The notes under the pieces are model-generated. The model ran no database searches and was not told the origin of the DNA. It saw only the letters and a list, made by a program, of their open reading frames with translations. Source: Chromera velia (lineage: Eukaryota > Sar > Chromeraceae). Taken from it: a DNA stretch of 47,819 nt. Both the position numbers and the translations under genes were made by a program. The stretch spans positions 7,501-55,319 of the forward strand of contig JAHBMJ010000153.1 of NCBI GenBank assembly GCA_018398765.1, written 5' to 3'. This document shows, piece after piece, positions 1 through 12,446 of the stretch. Numbering within the stretch: the stretch's first letter is position 1; every line of letters begins with the position of its first letter.

Positions 1-206
1 GGGGGTGTGGGGTTTGTTCGCTTGGTATCTGCGTTCCTGTCGTATTTTTCTCTGCCCAAAAAATTCAGCACATTTCGGCTTCTAGTTGGCTATTCCGATA
101 CTCTTCCTGACAGTTTGTGTTCTGCCTCTTTTCCCTCAGCTGCTGATGCTGAATTCTGGTAATTTAGCATCCCCCCCTGAGTGGTGTTTGTGGCACTTCC
201 CTTCCC

Positions 207-211
<5 letters not shown>

Positions 212-299
<88 letters not shown>

Positions 300-308
300 T
301 GTGTGTGT
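212..308 (+). repeat. (CT)n-(GT)n compound microsatellite
   Basis: A long CT tract with a few CTTT interruptions runs directly into about 13 GT dinucleotides. It lies upstream of the first recognisable exon (435) of the unknown gene, so it is probably inside an intron near its 3' splice site. The open frames across it are Ser-Leu and Val-Cys repeats created by the dinucleotides and are not treated as coding. Confidence 0.95.
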
Positions 309-434
309 CTTTCAGTCTCCCTTTCTCTCTTTCTCTTCCCTTCTCCCCTCTTCGCTTGCTCTGTTCTCTTCCCCATCGTTTGCTGTGCTCTTCCCCAGTG
401 TGTACGTGTATCTGCCTGCGTGTATTTGCTGCAG

Positions 435-3042
435 ATGGTTTCCCAGACAGGAGCTGTCCTTTTACACCCGCGTTCATGGAGACGAACAATTTGGAGTGTT
501 AGTCTGAATTCCTGCTGGAACGGTGCATTCATTCGCCCTCTCCCTTAGAGAACCGCCGGCCTCCCTGTTTTCTTGTGCTTGCTGCGTCTTGCCTTCTGTT
601 GTTTCATTTCGCTCCCTTGTTCCTGTTCTCTTCATGTTTGCCCTCACTCTTTCTCTGTGTCTGCTCGATCTTGTCGATGTGTACGCAAGTCCATCAGTCA
701 TTACCGAGAAAAAGGGTGGAGGGGTCCGTCTAGCGCCTGTTTGGACCGCTTTCGTTCTGTTGTGCTTCCTGACTCCCGGGAGCGTGCATCATATGTCCTG
801 ATGGGGGGCTCTCCGTTCCCGCTTACACTCTTCGCTTTTCCTTGATGCCTTTTCGTCTGCGTGCAGCCCTCTGCAGCCCCCCATTTTGGCAGACGGCACC
901 TACTACCATCACCACGGCGAAAACGCAGGACAACTCTTCAGAATGCCCGATGTGAAGGTAATAAAGCAGCAAAACCTCTCTCTCATGTCGCAGTCTATTT
1001 GGCCTCTCTCTCTCTCTCTCTCTTTCTTTTCTGTGTTTTTCGTTTGATCCATATCCTTGTGAATGTGTTTCTTGCTTCTTCCTTTCCTTGTCTTGTCCCA
1101 CCGTCGCTTTTCTTGACCTCTTTTCTTTTCCCCCCAGTTGATTGGCAGACCGTGTGAATTAATGAAACAAAAACCATGCAGCAATTCTCCTCATTCTCCT
1201 CTCCTTCGGTTGCCGACCGTTTCCCCATATCTGTTTGCTCTTTTTTCTCTCCTTTCCCCTCCACGGGTACTTATGCAGACGCCTCATGAAGCGCGACGCG
1301 AGATGCTAAAGTGGATGCAGAGAAGCTCTCAAACAGGTGGGTGGGGACAGGAGAGGCATACATGTGGAAAGGTAAATAACCTTCCTGGTGAGAGGAGCGT
1401 TTGCTAGCGGAGACTCGCTGCACGAGCTTGGAAAATTCGGTGTCGCTCCATCCTGTCGTTTTCTCCTCCTCTCTCCTTCGTTTTCCCATCTGCTCTGTTA
1501 CGTCGGTGCGCGCGAGCGATCAAATTTTATCATACTGTCTCAAATATGTCGACCTTTCATATAAACAAACAAATGCAGGCTGGTGGCCGACGGAGCAGGA
1601 GATCAGATTGATGGGACCCGAGCAAGAAGAACTGTGGGGACAAGTCAAAGAGAGAGCCAGATTGTGAGTGAGTCGCCGGTTTGCAAATTGATGTCACTCA
1701 GACAAAAGAACAGGCAGAATTGTTTAGGGGTCTGTCTTCCTCTCCTGCTTTCTCCCATCAATTCTTTCTGAAATCCTTCTGTTGCCGCCCTTCACGTCAC
1801 TGCAGCAACCAGACGGCCGCAAAATTAGACGCAGAAATGCAGAGACAGCAGAGGGAGAAGAAGGGAGAGAGGTGGAGGCTCTACACAATCGAGGATAGGA
1901 ACTACACAAGAAAAGTCAGTCATTCCAAGACCATCTGGTGGACTGCTGCCTGCGTGCGTGCATGCCTATCCGTTTTCGTCTCTTTGTGTGTCTCCTTTCG
2001 GTAAGATCCATCAAAACAACCAGATCTTCTCTAACTCCAGGAAGACGGATCCAAATTTGTATGCCATAGAAGCAGAATCTTGCTTATGTGTTGAGTCTTC
2101 GTGACTTCATGAAGAACGCGGGCACGTCACAAAGCCAAATAGACTTTGCAGAAATCCGTCTTGTCGACACTTGGCTCTTTGTGTTTTCCACTTGTGATTG
2201 CTGGCTTGGCAACGGCCGCATTCTCCTTAGTGAGTAAATCGATGAGGCAGACTGATGTTCTTCAAGCCGATGGCGCGTTCGTTTGAGCTTTGGATGACGC
2301 ACGCACGGTATTGAAATCTGCCTCTGTCCCTGTTTCCATACATGATGTAGCTTTATTCGAAGGATGAGACGTTGTTTGACGAGAAGCTGAAGGAGTCCGC
2401 GTATTCGTTCACGATCCTGGAAGATGATCCTGAGTTCGAGGGATACTTCGAGAGCAGACACGGGAATTCTTTTGGCTTGGTCCGTTTCAAAGGGGGGAGG
2501 GGAGGGGGGGGAGAAGCAGAAGGCAGGCTGGGTTTGTTCATGGGTAGATGGAGGGGTTTGTGTTGGATAATGGAGGTGTACTCGTGCAGAGATTCTTTCG
2601 CAGGCACTCCTTGAAGGTCATCAAAGTCTTTCTAACATCAAGTGATTGATTCATTTCCAGTTTTCCATTTCCTTCTGGACCTGCCAGGACTTGCCTTTCT
2701 GTCTCTTGTCTTGCGTGCCTGTTTTGGGCCATAGACGTGTGCCTTCTCTCCTTTTTGTCCCTACCGCACCCCCCGCCCTGTCCCTTTCAGTGAGGCCCAA
2801 AGGAAGCTGTTCGAATGAATGCACAAACTGCGACCCCTCCCTGCCTGACTGACTGGCTGACTGGCTGAGTGAATGTCACGCTCCTCCATTTCAGGTGAAC
2901 GCCCCTCTGGATCACGTCTGGCGTCGCATCATCGAAAGGAGAATTCTGTCAGTCAGTCCATCAGTCGGGGCGTCCCCGGAGCTTTTGTGTCCCTCCATCA
3001 CGCTAGTTTGATGTGTGTGCATGTGCATATGCGTGTGTGTGC

Positions 3043-3087
<45 letters not shown>

Positions 3088-3626
3088 CGCGTGCGTGTGT
3101 GTATGTATGTATATGTATGTATATGTATGTATACATGTATGTGTGTGTGTATCTATATGTATATTTGCGTATGTATGTGTGTGTGTGCCTGTGTTTTTGC
3201 AAGACATTTCGTTGCTTCAAAGGGGAGAGGGGCTGCAAGTGGAAGTCGAATGAACTGTGCGCGAGAGAAAGAAAGAATGCACAGGAGTGGAAAAGGAAAA
3301 GAAGGCAGGGGTGGGCAGGCCCTGCACATTTGGTGAATTCACAATGTCAGATGGCAGCCTTACGGCTTCGTTCGGTCTCTGTTCGTTTCTGTCTTTTCGT
3401 GGCTATTCTGACCTCTTCAAACTTCCCGCCTCTTTCCCTCTGCTTCACTGCGGTGCTGCCCTCTCTGGACTCAACTCTAACCGCATTCCCTCTCTTTCTC
3501 TCTGAGTGTGAGTGGCTTCATTCCGTTCCCTTCTCTTCCATTCCATTGACGCACGCAGACAATTGGTTGAGACCATCTGGGCAGCAAAGGTCTATGACAT
3601 CCACTGGTTGCCTGGCCACAGAATGC

Positions 3627-3661
<35 letters not shown>

Positions 3662-6600
3662 TCTACCCGTCCAGGCGCCTGTCTTTTTCTGCTTTTATCT
3701 GTCTTTGTCACATCTTTCTTTGTCTTCTCGGCCAGTCCTTCTTGCTGCCTGCTTGCTATTTTGGTATTTGTTGGGCCTTCCCTTCCCTTCCGAAGTGCTT
3801 TTGTTCGGGTGGCTTCCCTGCCATCCACCTCGCTTATCCCCTTTGCTTCTGCATTTTGTTTCTTTCCTTCCTTCCTTCCTTCCTTCCTTCCTTCGTCGTT
3901 CTTCTCTTTGTGGCCGGCAGATAATCGTGAAACTTCCCTCAAAGGAAGAGCACTTGAGGCTTCCCAAAACCGGGTGGCTAGAGCCTCATAAACTGGAGAG
4001 CGACTTTGACATCACAATGTTCGACTTCTGGGCAATCGGCAACCAGACAGGTGGGCTCAACTGCTTCTGCTCGCAAGTCGAATTCTGACAGGCAGATAGA
4101 CAGAGCAATGTTGATGGTGCTAGTGTACAATCTGGGAACTCGAGATCTGACCTCTAAAAATGGCAGGGGACTTCTTGCAATTTTCGGTTGATGAAGACGA
4201 TGAAGCGAGTCTCTTTTCCCTGATTGATTTTTTCTTTTTAAGACGATCTGCTTGCGAGGTGTCTAATCTTTCTCTGAGAACTGTGAGTTATGTCGGAAGG
4301 TTAGAACGTGCCGGTTTGCGACTGTGCGTCTCATGGACTCCTTTGCGCCTTTTCCTCTCTGCCGCCGCTCATGGAGGCCTGAAGCTGCTTATGTGCTTGT
4401 GCATGTGTTCCCCCCCCCACCCGCCCTTCTCTCTCGCTGTGTGTGTGTGTGTGTGTGTCTTTGTGTGCGTGTATCCATGTATCCGTGTGTCCGTTTGTGT
4501 GTTGGTGCAGATGATGAGTTGAAGTGGTTGTGGGATGGTGACAAATACCAACCGGGAAATCACTTCATGCTCCCCCAGTTGGATGTCGACATCCAGTTGA
4601 GGGTTGGCAAGCCGTTTCTCAGGTGCAGGAGGGACTACAACGCGAAGCAATACAGGGGAAGAAGAGTCATTGCAGCAGTCGATGATCCCAACAATCTTCG
4701 AAATGTGAGTCAAAAGGGCGAATCATACATGAAATCACTGCCACTCTCTTGCATTTCTTGGGATCTGTCTATCCCTTGCCTTATCTTCAATTTTGCCGTA
4801 TGTCTCTATGTGAACACATACTGAGGTAGAAGGAAAGGGAGGGGGGGGGGGAAGAGACAAAAGGAAAAATCCAGATTATTTCAGGCCCTTCTTCTGGTTT
4901 TATCTATTTGAGAAAGGGATTGAGGGCTAGAGGAAGCAAGGGGTCTTGTGTCGATGAAATGGAGGGGTCTGGGAACTCTTTTTGCATACCTTGTTCCTTC
5001 CTCATTTCGTTTACGCAAGACACAGGCATCTATCTCGCTCAATTTTTATGCTTTGTGTATCTCACCACTCGTTTCTTCTTCTCGCCTCTCTTTCCGTCTT
5101 CTCTTCTCTTCTCTTCTCTTCTCTTTCGGCCTCGAAGGAAAGGGCGGAAGTTCGTCGGTCGTGGTAGATCATCTGACGTCTCTCTGCCTGTGTTGCTGTT
5201 TTTTTTGGCTGTTTAAGCGGTCGAATGTCTCCCCTCCTCCATGTCTGTGTGACTGCGTGGGTGCATCTCTGCAGGGAACTGTGCACATAGCAGGGCGTCT
5301 CCTCGGATCGCCCAACCACTGGGACCTCCACCTCCTCCCTGAAGACTTCAGCGAGCAGGAGAAGGCGGAGGGCGTGCAGACAAATTCAAATCAGTTCTTT
5401 CTCCCCCTCCGTCCGAACGGAATTCTCAGAATTCCCTTGGCGGGACTCCACGCGCTCTGGCTCGACGAACCTATCCCCCCGGCCGAAGCGAAGGCATACA
5501 GATACTTCTGCGTCAGTCAGCTAGTGAGTGAGTCGGCCCTGCAGAACAAAAGACCACTCTGTTTGTCTCTTCTATTGGCGACGTGGTTTGGTTCATCCGT
5601 TGGCTCGCTCCCTCTCAGACGAGCCTTTCTTTTGCATGTCCCCTGACACCGTTACATTTCTCGCCGTTTCTTTTCTTCTTCGTGTGAATGTTCGTTCTTC
5701 CAGGCAATCCAGGAGCAGCGCAGGCGGCCGGACTTCGAGAAGGTTGTGCTGCCTGAGTGGGAGAAGACGATGCCGGACCCGAGGGACTTCTACACTAACC
5801 ACGGGCACAAGAGGGCCCTCACAGTTGAGGAGAGGGTAGCAATCTGGGTCTACAAGCGACGACGGAGACGCTTGATTGCTCGTGAATTCATGAGGGAAAA
5901 CCGAGGACGGCTCAACAGCGTAAGTCCGTTGACAGCATGAGATGCTCCTAGAATAGAAATATTTTCACTTTCTTGTCTTGCTGGAAGGCAGGGAGAAAAA
6001 AAGGACGAGGGTCAGTCTGCCCTTGTGCCTCTGAGTTCGTGAAGTGATAGGTAGGCCTTGGGGACCATCTGCAATCGTCAGAACGAGAGAAATCATTGAT
6101 CTGAGGTCTTTCTGTGGCGTTCACGTTGAAGGAATACGAGACACTTTTTGGAAAGTTTGTCTGTGCTTTGTTGTCTGTACAAAAGAAAAAGAGAACCACA
6201 TTTCGTTGCCACCTTGTGTCCTCCTCCCACCCTGTGCCCTCTTTTTTCTTCGTCTTCCCCCTCCTTTTGTCTTTCGCAGAAAGCGGCCTTGTCAGATCTC
6301 CGTGAGACTGTTGACAGGCTGTGTCGGTACTTTGACTGGATGGGTGAGAAGGACGAAGCTAACTGGGAGAGTCCCGAGGTTGTCTACGCGGATTTTGAGG
6401 AGCAGAAGAGGAACTGGTTCAAAGACCTCCGGGATCCGGGAGCAACGCTTCAAAGGAATCTGGCAAAACAGGATAGGCAGAGACGGTTAGAGCAAGACGG
6501 GGAAGACGAGACAGAGGAAGAGCAAGAGGTCGACGAGGATGACATGATGGGAGAAGAGTCGGAAGAAGAGTCAGAGCGTGGGATGAGAGCAATTGAGGGA

Positions 6601-6681
6601 TCATCAGATTTTGAGATGGATAGTGGAGAGTCTGACATGTTCTATGAGAGCGAAGCAGCAGATGGAGGAGTCGAGTACTAA
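435..6681 (+). CDS. Multi-exon gene of unknown function, 5' end missing
   Basis: I do not recognise this protein. Thirteen exons join in phase: 435-497, 867-957, 1279-1336, 1579-1663, 1806-1914, 2351-2479, 2895-2947, 3559-3628, 3921-4050, 4511-4704, 5275-5523, 5704-5919 and 6280-6681 (TAA). They give 616 residues. The first exon needs two nucleotides from an upstream exon outside the window, so the N-terminus is missing. All introns are GT-AG; donors are mostly GTGAGT or GTCAGT and acceptors follow pyrimidine or TG-rich tracts. The protein is hydrophilic and rich in Trp, Arg and Glu, with no clear membrane segment. A basic patch ([14 protein letters not shown]) lies in exon 12. The last exon ends in a strongly acidic Glu/Asp/Ser tail of about 70 residues ([15 protein letters not shown]-like). 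Even codon use and preserved phase over 13 exons argue for a real gene. Weakest link: the 957-to-1279 junction, because a possible tiny exon near 1138 was skipped since it would bring a stop. Confidence 0.8.
3010..3189 (+). repeat. (GT)n/(GC)n/(TATG)n microsatellite in an intron
   Basis: GT repeats are followed by a short GCGCGCGC run and then TATG/TGTA repeats. The tract lies in the intron between exons 2895-2947 and 3559-3628 of the unknown gene. Further microsatellites in the same gene are a GT run that starts exactly at the donor after 3628, (TTCC)n near 3862-3893, and a GT run at 4438-4460 ahead of the acceptor at 4510. Confidence 0.9.
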
Positions 6682-7422
6682 AGAATCGACTACCAAATCT
6701 GATGCCAACAACTAAATACAAAATAGTGTGTTATGATCCTAACTTGAAATGAGAAGATATATAACATTCTATGTGGATTTTAATGGATGAAATTTAATTT
6801 AATATCGATGTTCAAGTTAAAGTTGGTCTTTCTTTATCACTAGGAGTACCTAGGTTACAATTAGTGTTCGATCTAACTAGCTCTGGAGAAAGGCTAGAAG
6901 AAAGGTTCAATATTCAGTTTAAAATGATGAACTTAAAACATAGTTTGAATTAATTAAGTATCGACTTAAGTTGAAAAACAAATTATGAGATTCGAAAACT
7001 TACTCACTCTGAATATGCAGAAACAGTTATGATAAACTGAATCATTATAAAACGTAAAGTTGATAGATATAATTATATAAAAAATCTTCTAAAAAATCTT
7101 TTGAATACTATGATGACTTGTAGTATAACGTTTAGAAGCTTCAAATTGATTAATCAAATTAAATTTAATTTTATTCAATTTAAAAGAAAATTACCGAAAA
7201 AGTCTAATTCTCAAAACAAATGTAAGGATCAAAAGAAGGACCTAGCTAGAGAGGGACAGAAAGTTGAGAAGGATTCTGAAGGAAACAAGAGAGGGTTGCC
7301 CTCAGAGACAGATGGAGGGAGAGGGAGAGAGAGGGAGAGGAATCAAAGAATAAAGGAGGAAAAGACCGAAGAAAGGAAGGGAAGCAAGAAAGGGGGTTCA
7401 GAGGAAGCGAACGAAAAAAAGA

Positions 7423-7482
<60 letters not shown>

Positions 7483-7614
7483 AGAAAGAAAGGAAGAAAG
7501 GGGGGAAGGGAGGAAGGAAGGAAGAGAGAAAGAGGGAAAGAAATGGAGGGTGTTCGAGCAATTCGCCATGCGGTCGGACTTTAAGTTTGAGCTATTTTTA
7601 TTCCTCAAGTCATT
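6682..7614. other. Convergent intergenic region: AT-rich, then GA-rich
   Basis: This lies between the TAA of the unknown + strand gene and the TGA of the caspase-like gene on the - strand, so it should hold both 3' ends. The first part (about 6700-7200) is AT-rich with no coding signal. From about 7240 it becomes purine-rich, with (GA)n at 7429-7478 followed by GAAA and GGAA runs. The open frame across the GA tract encodes Arg-Glu-Lys repeats and is not taken as a gene. Confidence 0.8.
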
Positions 7615-10600
7615 TCAGGTTGTCACCGTCAGAGTAACAGTGCAATCCCGTGTTCTGTGCAGCCCCAATTGCTTGCAGGTAAAACACTTATGACCCTCTG
7701 TGGGATGATCTCCACTCCCACAGAGACCACAAGGGTCCTCTATGGCATTTTGGGGACAGTTCTGGGTGCGGTGGAGGCCCTCCTTTCGACACTTGTGGCA
7801 CCTGTGCTTTGCGGTTGGATGTTTTCCGAAACACAGACTACACGAGTTCTTCGTGCACATTGAAGTCAGGTGCGTGCCCACTTCGCCACAGGAACGACAT
7901 CTGTGGTTTTCTGTTGTGTGCCCGTGGCGCCCGCAAAGGCCACAGGTTGGCCCGTTTCTCCGTCTCGTCTCTGTGCTTGGCGTCTGCTCAGCGCACGGTG
8001 TCGCGAGACGCAAAAACGGGATATCCCCAGGAGGGCATCGGGTGAATGTTCCCTCCTCGTCCAGCCTCCCGACGTAGAACCTGGGGGCCTGCAGGCAGGC
8101 AGGCAGGGAGGCAAGCAGGCAGGCAGGGAGGGAGGGAAACGCAAAGTCACAAATGCATGCAAACACACATGAATCCAGAAAGAAGAGGAAAGCGCATGAA
8201 ATCGAAGGAAAAGCTGCGGGGCCGCAGGCAGAAGGAACCTTTGAGGGGTGGGCAGACGGTCAAGGAAGAAAGCGAACGTGGAGAGACAAAGAGAATCAAG
8301 TGTAGGGCTGTGCATGCTAGGAAGGTGGAGCGACACGAGAGAGAGCAGTAGCAAACAAGCAAGCGAAAAAAAGTGTGACATAGACAGCCATGCACGCAGG
8401 CAAGAGGGAAGGCAAAATGGAAACGTGAGAAGAAACGTATGAAAGAAACGACAGAAGGCTCCATGCAGAGCTTGGAGCCCCCCCTGTTCCCCACCTGGAC
8501 AATCGCCTCCTCAACTTTTTCACCATTTCCTTTATGGAACACCGCCAGCATTCCCTCAGTCACTCGCTGAACATGACCACGAATGAGAACAAACACCCGG
8601 GGGAGAGGAAGAGAGAGACGCAGATGCTTCTTCAGCGCCTGCAGAGAAAGAGAGATCAACAAGACATAAAAGCAAGAAAAACCCCCTTTGGTAAAGAAGG
8701 AGATTTGAACCAAGAGAAAGAGAAGAACCGAAGCAAGCCACCACAAGCTTGGGGCATCCACCCCTTCAAGTAGAAGTTTTTCTCGTTCAGCTTTCCTGTC
8801 ATCGTGTCTAATCTCTTGAAGAAAAAATCAACTACCACAGTGCGGCAATGCCATGCATTCACAAAAAAGGAGGCACATACCAGAACAAAGTAAGAATTCA
8901 GACGCCCGGTTCCGCCGCTGGCCGTCTGTCCCTTCTCGCAGGCGGTGGCCACAAAAACCTCTGTGCCCCTCGCACGGAGAGCCCTTTCTGGCCCTGTCTC
9001 GTCACTCCCCTTCGAAGACTTTCTCCTCGGGGCTCTGCCTGCTTTGGAACGACCATTTGAGGAAAAGGAACGGAGAAAAGGCTGCAAGGGCCTCTCAGAG
9101 TCCCCCCCCTGGAGTGCGCGTCGAAAAACACCGCTGACCCGCTTCAACAAATTAGTGACAAAAGAGAAGAAAGAGGACCCAGATGCACCCCCTCGTTCTC
9201 CATGAACACCCCCAAGCGGCCCCCCCTCAGGATTCAGTGTCCTCTCTGTCTCCCTCAACGCCGCACCGTTTTCTGACGCAGAGTTCTCCGTGTCCAATTG
9301 TTCATCACTTCTGAAACCGACTTCAGTCCAACTTTCCTCCGTGTCCCTTTCTTCTTCTTCCTCTCCCTCTTCTTCTTCCTCCCGCCCTTCTTCTTTCAAT
9401 TGCGCTTCTTGTCCTCTTTCCAGCAGTCTTGATTCATCCATGCTGTCACCTTTCTCCCCCTCTTCCAGGATCTGCTCTCCCCTCTCGTCTTCAAGATGGC
9501 CCTCTCTTGACAGACCCCCATTCCTCTTCTTATTGACAAAATTGAACTTGACGATCGTCTGACACAAGTCCATCATCAGCACAAAACGACTCGTCGGAAC
9601 CTCCAGAGAGGTGCAGGAGACGTGCAAGACCTTCAGCACGTCCTCATACAAATCGACGTACCCCTCCTGCACACACACACACACACACACAAACACACAG
9701 AGGGAGGGAGAGGGAGAATGAGGAGAGAAAGAAAAAAACCGCCGGCGAAGAACAGTAACCGTCAGACACACTATGAGGCCGTGCAGAAGGAACAATTAGT
9801 GCCTCTCCATTCGTCAAGAGAGAGCAAGCGCTAGTTCTAGCTTTCTGACAACTCCATCGTCAAGCCGGCATCCGTCCATCCTCAACAATTTTGTAACTGT
9901 GCACGCAGAGCATTCGCATGGGTAGTGAAGCTATCTGCCAGCATCTTTCTGCTGCTGTCTGCGGTTACCTTCCTGTCCAATTGGGTGTTCACATGTTTGC
10001 AATTGAGCAGGGCCCTCCTCGCACCCACAACCACTCTCCCCCCCCCCTCCCTCCAATCCAATCACTGTCCGTCTGACCGATGCGTAGTCCAAAGGGACGA
10101 ACATGTGCCTCTCCGTGTCCCTATCGATGCATCCGTGCCCTCCATAGTAAAGTGCCACGATCACGCCCTCAGGGGTCTCCCCAGTCTCTCGGATCCCTTC
10201 CTCTATCCTCCTTCGAACAGCCGCACACACCGTCTCCGTTGCCTGCCTCTTCGTTGACTGCACTACCCTCACCACCGAGTACCCCATTGACGAAAGAAGA
10301 TCCCCCACTGCCTCTACGTCAGCATCCACCCGGGGGAGTCGGCCCCAGAGAGGCGCCTGACCGCATCTGCACTCACACACTCACGCACGTTGAAGATGCT
10401 TTGATTTCAATTTGATCCGGTATGCTCAAGAAGCGGGAGAATCTGGAGTTTTGGTTTTGTTCCAAAATCAAGGAACAGCGGTTGAGAAGCGCAGTGCAGC
10501 AGGAAAAGAGAGAGACAGAAGAAAACGAAAGTGTGGACTCAAATCAGGTTCTTCCCTTACCTGTGATAGAGGTAGTCTCCACACCCAACAACCACCCCCA

Positions 10601-11150
10601 ACTTCATCCAGTACTTCTGTCCTATGCCCTTTCCCTTTCGAAAACAAAGATTCAGAGAGTTCAACTCTTCCTCAACAACTCTCCCCTCAGGAACATGAGA
10701 TGTCTCCTTGACTCCAGAAAAACGGAGAATCCAGCGAAGGACTGTGTCCAGTCTTGTGTCTTGTAACTCCGCAGGTATCTGTATTTTCGTGTCCATATCA
10801 AACGGAGACGTTTTGATTGAGAGACTGAAGGGGCAGTTCGGGTAGAAGAGCTCCTCTTCATCCCCTTCCTCCCACCTAAGTATGAAAGTTTGGGGCGTTC
10901 TTGAGATGCTCCTAGGGGGCAGAAGCTCAACGACAGCCTCAAGGACGGGTGCGATGCTAACACTCTTCAGGCGAAAATGAAAATTCTGTGCAGAGGAGGA
11001 TGCGGATGGCACAGGATCGAAAGGACGAGGAGGGAACCTCTCCCATGTTTTCCATTCGAGAAGAAAAGTCTGTTTGAGCCTACCAACGTCTCCTCGTGTG
11101 GAAGGCAGGGAAGAAGCGCAACTGCTCATGTCGCTTTGCCTCTCTGCCAT
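7615..11150 (-). CDS. Caspase-like (peptidase C14) protein with six C-terminal zinc knuckles
   Basis: Five exons join in phase: 11150-10561, 10366-10078, 9666-8881, 8638-8495 and 8088-7615 (TGA), giving 760 residues. A caspase-fold cysteine protease would cut after specific residues in signalling or death pathways. Seen: a first strand GVVVGCGDYLYH (about 185-196), then a helix with DADVEAVGDLLSSMGY, then YYGGHG with the predicted catalytic His at about 274, then FVLMMDLCQT with the predicted Cys at about 328. An acidic and basic low-complexity insert of about 200 residues follows, then the p10-like segment VFVATACEKGQTASGG and a final helix-strand part. The last exon holds six Cys-rich knuckles (for example CGLCGRHGHTTENHRC, CRSCGEVGTHLTSMC). 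The N-terminal 190 residues are unassigned. The Cys context DLCQT lacks the usual Gly or His/Arg partner of metacaspases and caspases, so activity is uncertain. The ATG at 11150 is the first in frame after a possible acceptor near 11225; an extra upstream exon is possible. Confidence 0.82.
9671..9712 (-). repeat. (TG)n tract ending at a 3' splice site
   Basis: On the minus strand a CTCTGTGTG...TG run ends directly in the GCAG acceptor of the caspase-like gene's third exon (high end 9666). It takes the place of a normal polypyrimidine tract. Confidence 0.85.
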
Positions 11151-12060
11151 TTGACTCACGACTCTGCTTCCACTGTCTTTCGATCTCGCTCTCCACAGTC
11201 CTGCCAGCACTCCGGTTCCCTCAAACTGAACGATCTCTCAGTCTGCGTCAGCGCCAGCCGTCTCCTCAAACGTCAGCTCCTCTCTCTAATCCCATCCATC
11301 ATGCCGTCTTTCTCATCATGCCGGCTTTTTGCCGTAACTTGCTTTTCGTACAGCTACACCCACGAAGGATCGCGCTCGTGAGTTTCCTGACACTCACGGC
11401 ACACAATGCTGAGTCCGTGTGGAGACGGGTGTCCTATAGCTGGTGACGATCGATCAACTTAAGATTTCCTAGCTATAAGCTAGCTAGGGCGCGCGCTTTG
11501 CGCGCGATGCAGCGCTGAGAATTAGAAGTCACATGAGCCCATGAGCTGAATTCTTAATCTTGGAGCCACTATATGGCGCCACTACGGCATTCCACGCCAT
11601 ATCCGAGCCATCCTCAACGATGAAGAGTGGAATCTGCCAAGAAAATCTGCCGAACAGCTCTCGAGTGCAAGAGAAGTGGTCGGCTCACTCTAAGATAGGT
11701 ACTTGCAGAGGCCACTTTGAATAAGGAGACACATATGAGTTTGGAATGCAACGGACTGTCCGTTCCGCGAGACTGGCATCGGAGCCAGAGAACAGGCAGT
11801 CTCAAGCTACTTACCCTTAATTTTTTGGTGTCCTGGAAGGGCAGCACGTCTTTGTTGTATTGTGTCGGTAAAGGCCAGAAAGCATTGTAAAATCTCACTC
11901 AGGTGTCTCAGAAGCTCTCGGTTGAATTTTGCCAAGCCACTCGATTTTATGTTTTTCTTTGTCTGGGTCTTGCCTGTGTTGCACTCGCGGTTCTGGATGA
12001 GCTCGGAGCTGTATACACTCCCGTAGGCAGGGTTAATTAATTAAGGTAGCGCTGAAAATG
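11151..12060. other. Intergenic region upstream of the caspase-like gene
   Basis: I see no convincing exon here. It should contain the 5' flank of the caspase-like gene. A short GC-rich inverted repeat (GCGCGCGC, AAAG-type loop, GCGCGC) lies at about 11490-11511. No TATA-like or other regulatory motif can be assigned. Confidence 0.5.
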
Positions 12061-12446
12061 TTCTGTCCTGCCGAGCCGTTAACGCAGTGAAGCTGGATCG
12101 TGATGCGAGAAGAACGAAGTCCCGAGGAAGTTCGAGGACCCCGCATCTCTTTTGTTTTCAGAAGGTTGGTGCACTCTGGTGTTACGCAGCGAGGCAGGGC
12201 AGCAAGGGGCTCGACCTTTTTCTTCCTTCATTTAGTGCGTACGTAGAAAGTGAAATCCCTTCGATCACCCCGTCCCTCCCCCCCTCTCCCGCGGTCCCCT
12301 TGCAATAGACCGCTGCCGATTTCTGTTCTGTGATGTTATTCCTTTTTCCGCCTTTTTCCTCCTCCTCCTCCTCCCTCCTCATTTGACATTTCCTGTATGT
12401 TTTCGTTTATGCCATGCCTGTTTCTGAGCTCATGAGCTCCCACAGG

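Noticed and set aside
3015-4088. 357-codon open frame starting in the GT microsatellite
   Set aside because: It runs through microsatellite and two introns; only 3559-3628 and 3921-4050 inside it are exons supported by phase and splice sites.
7101-7637. 178-codon Lys/Glu/Arg frame
   Set aside because: Produced by GA, GAAA and GGAA repeats downstream of two convergent genes.
9931-10380. A separate small gene for the GGHG segment
   Set aside because: It joins in phase to the exons on both sides and only together do they make a full caspase fold.
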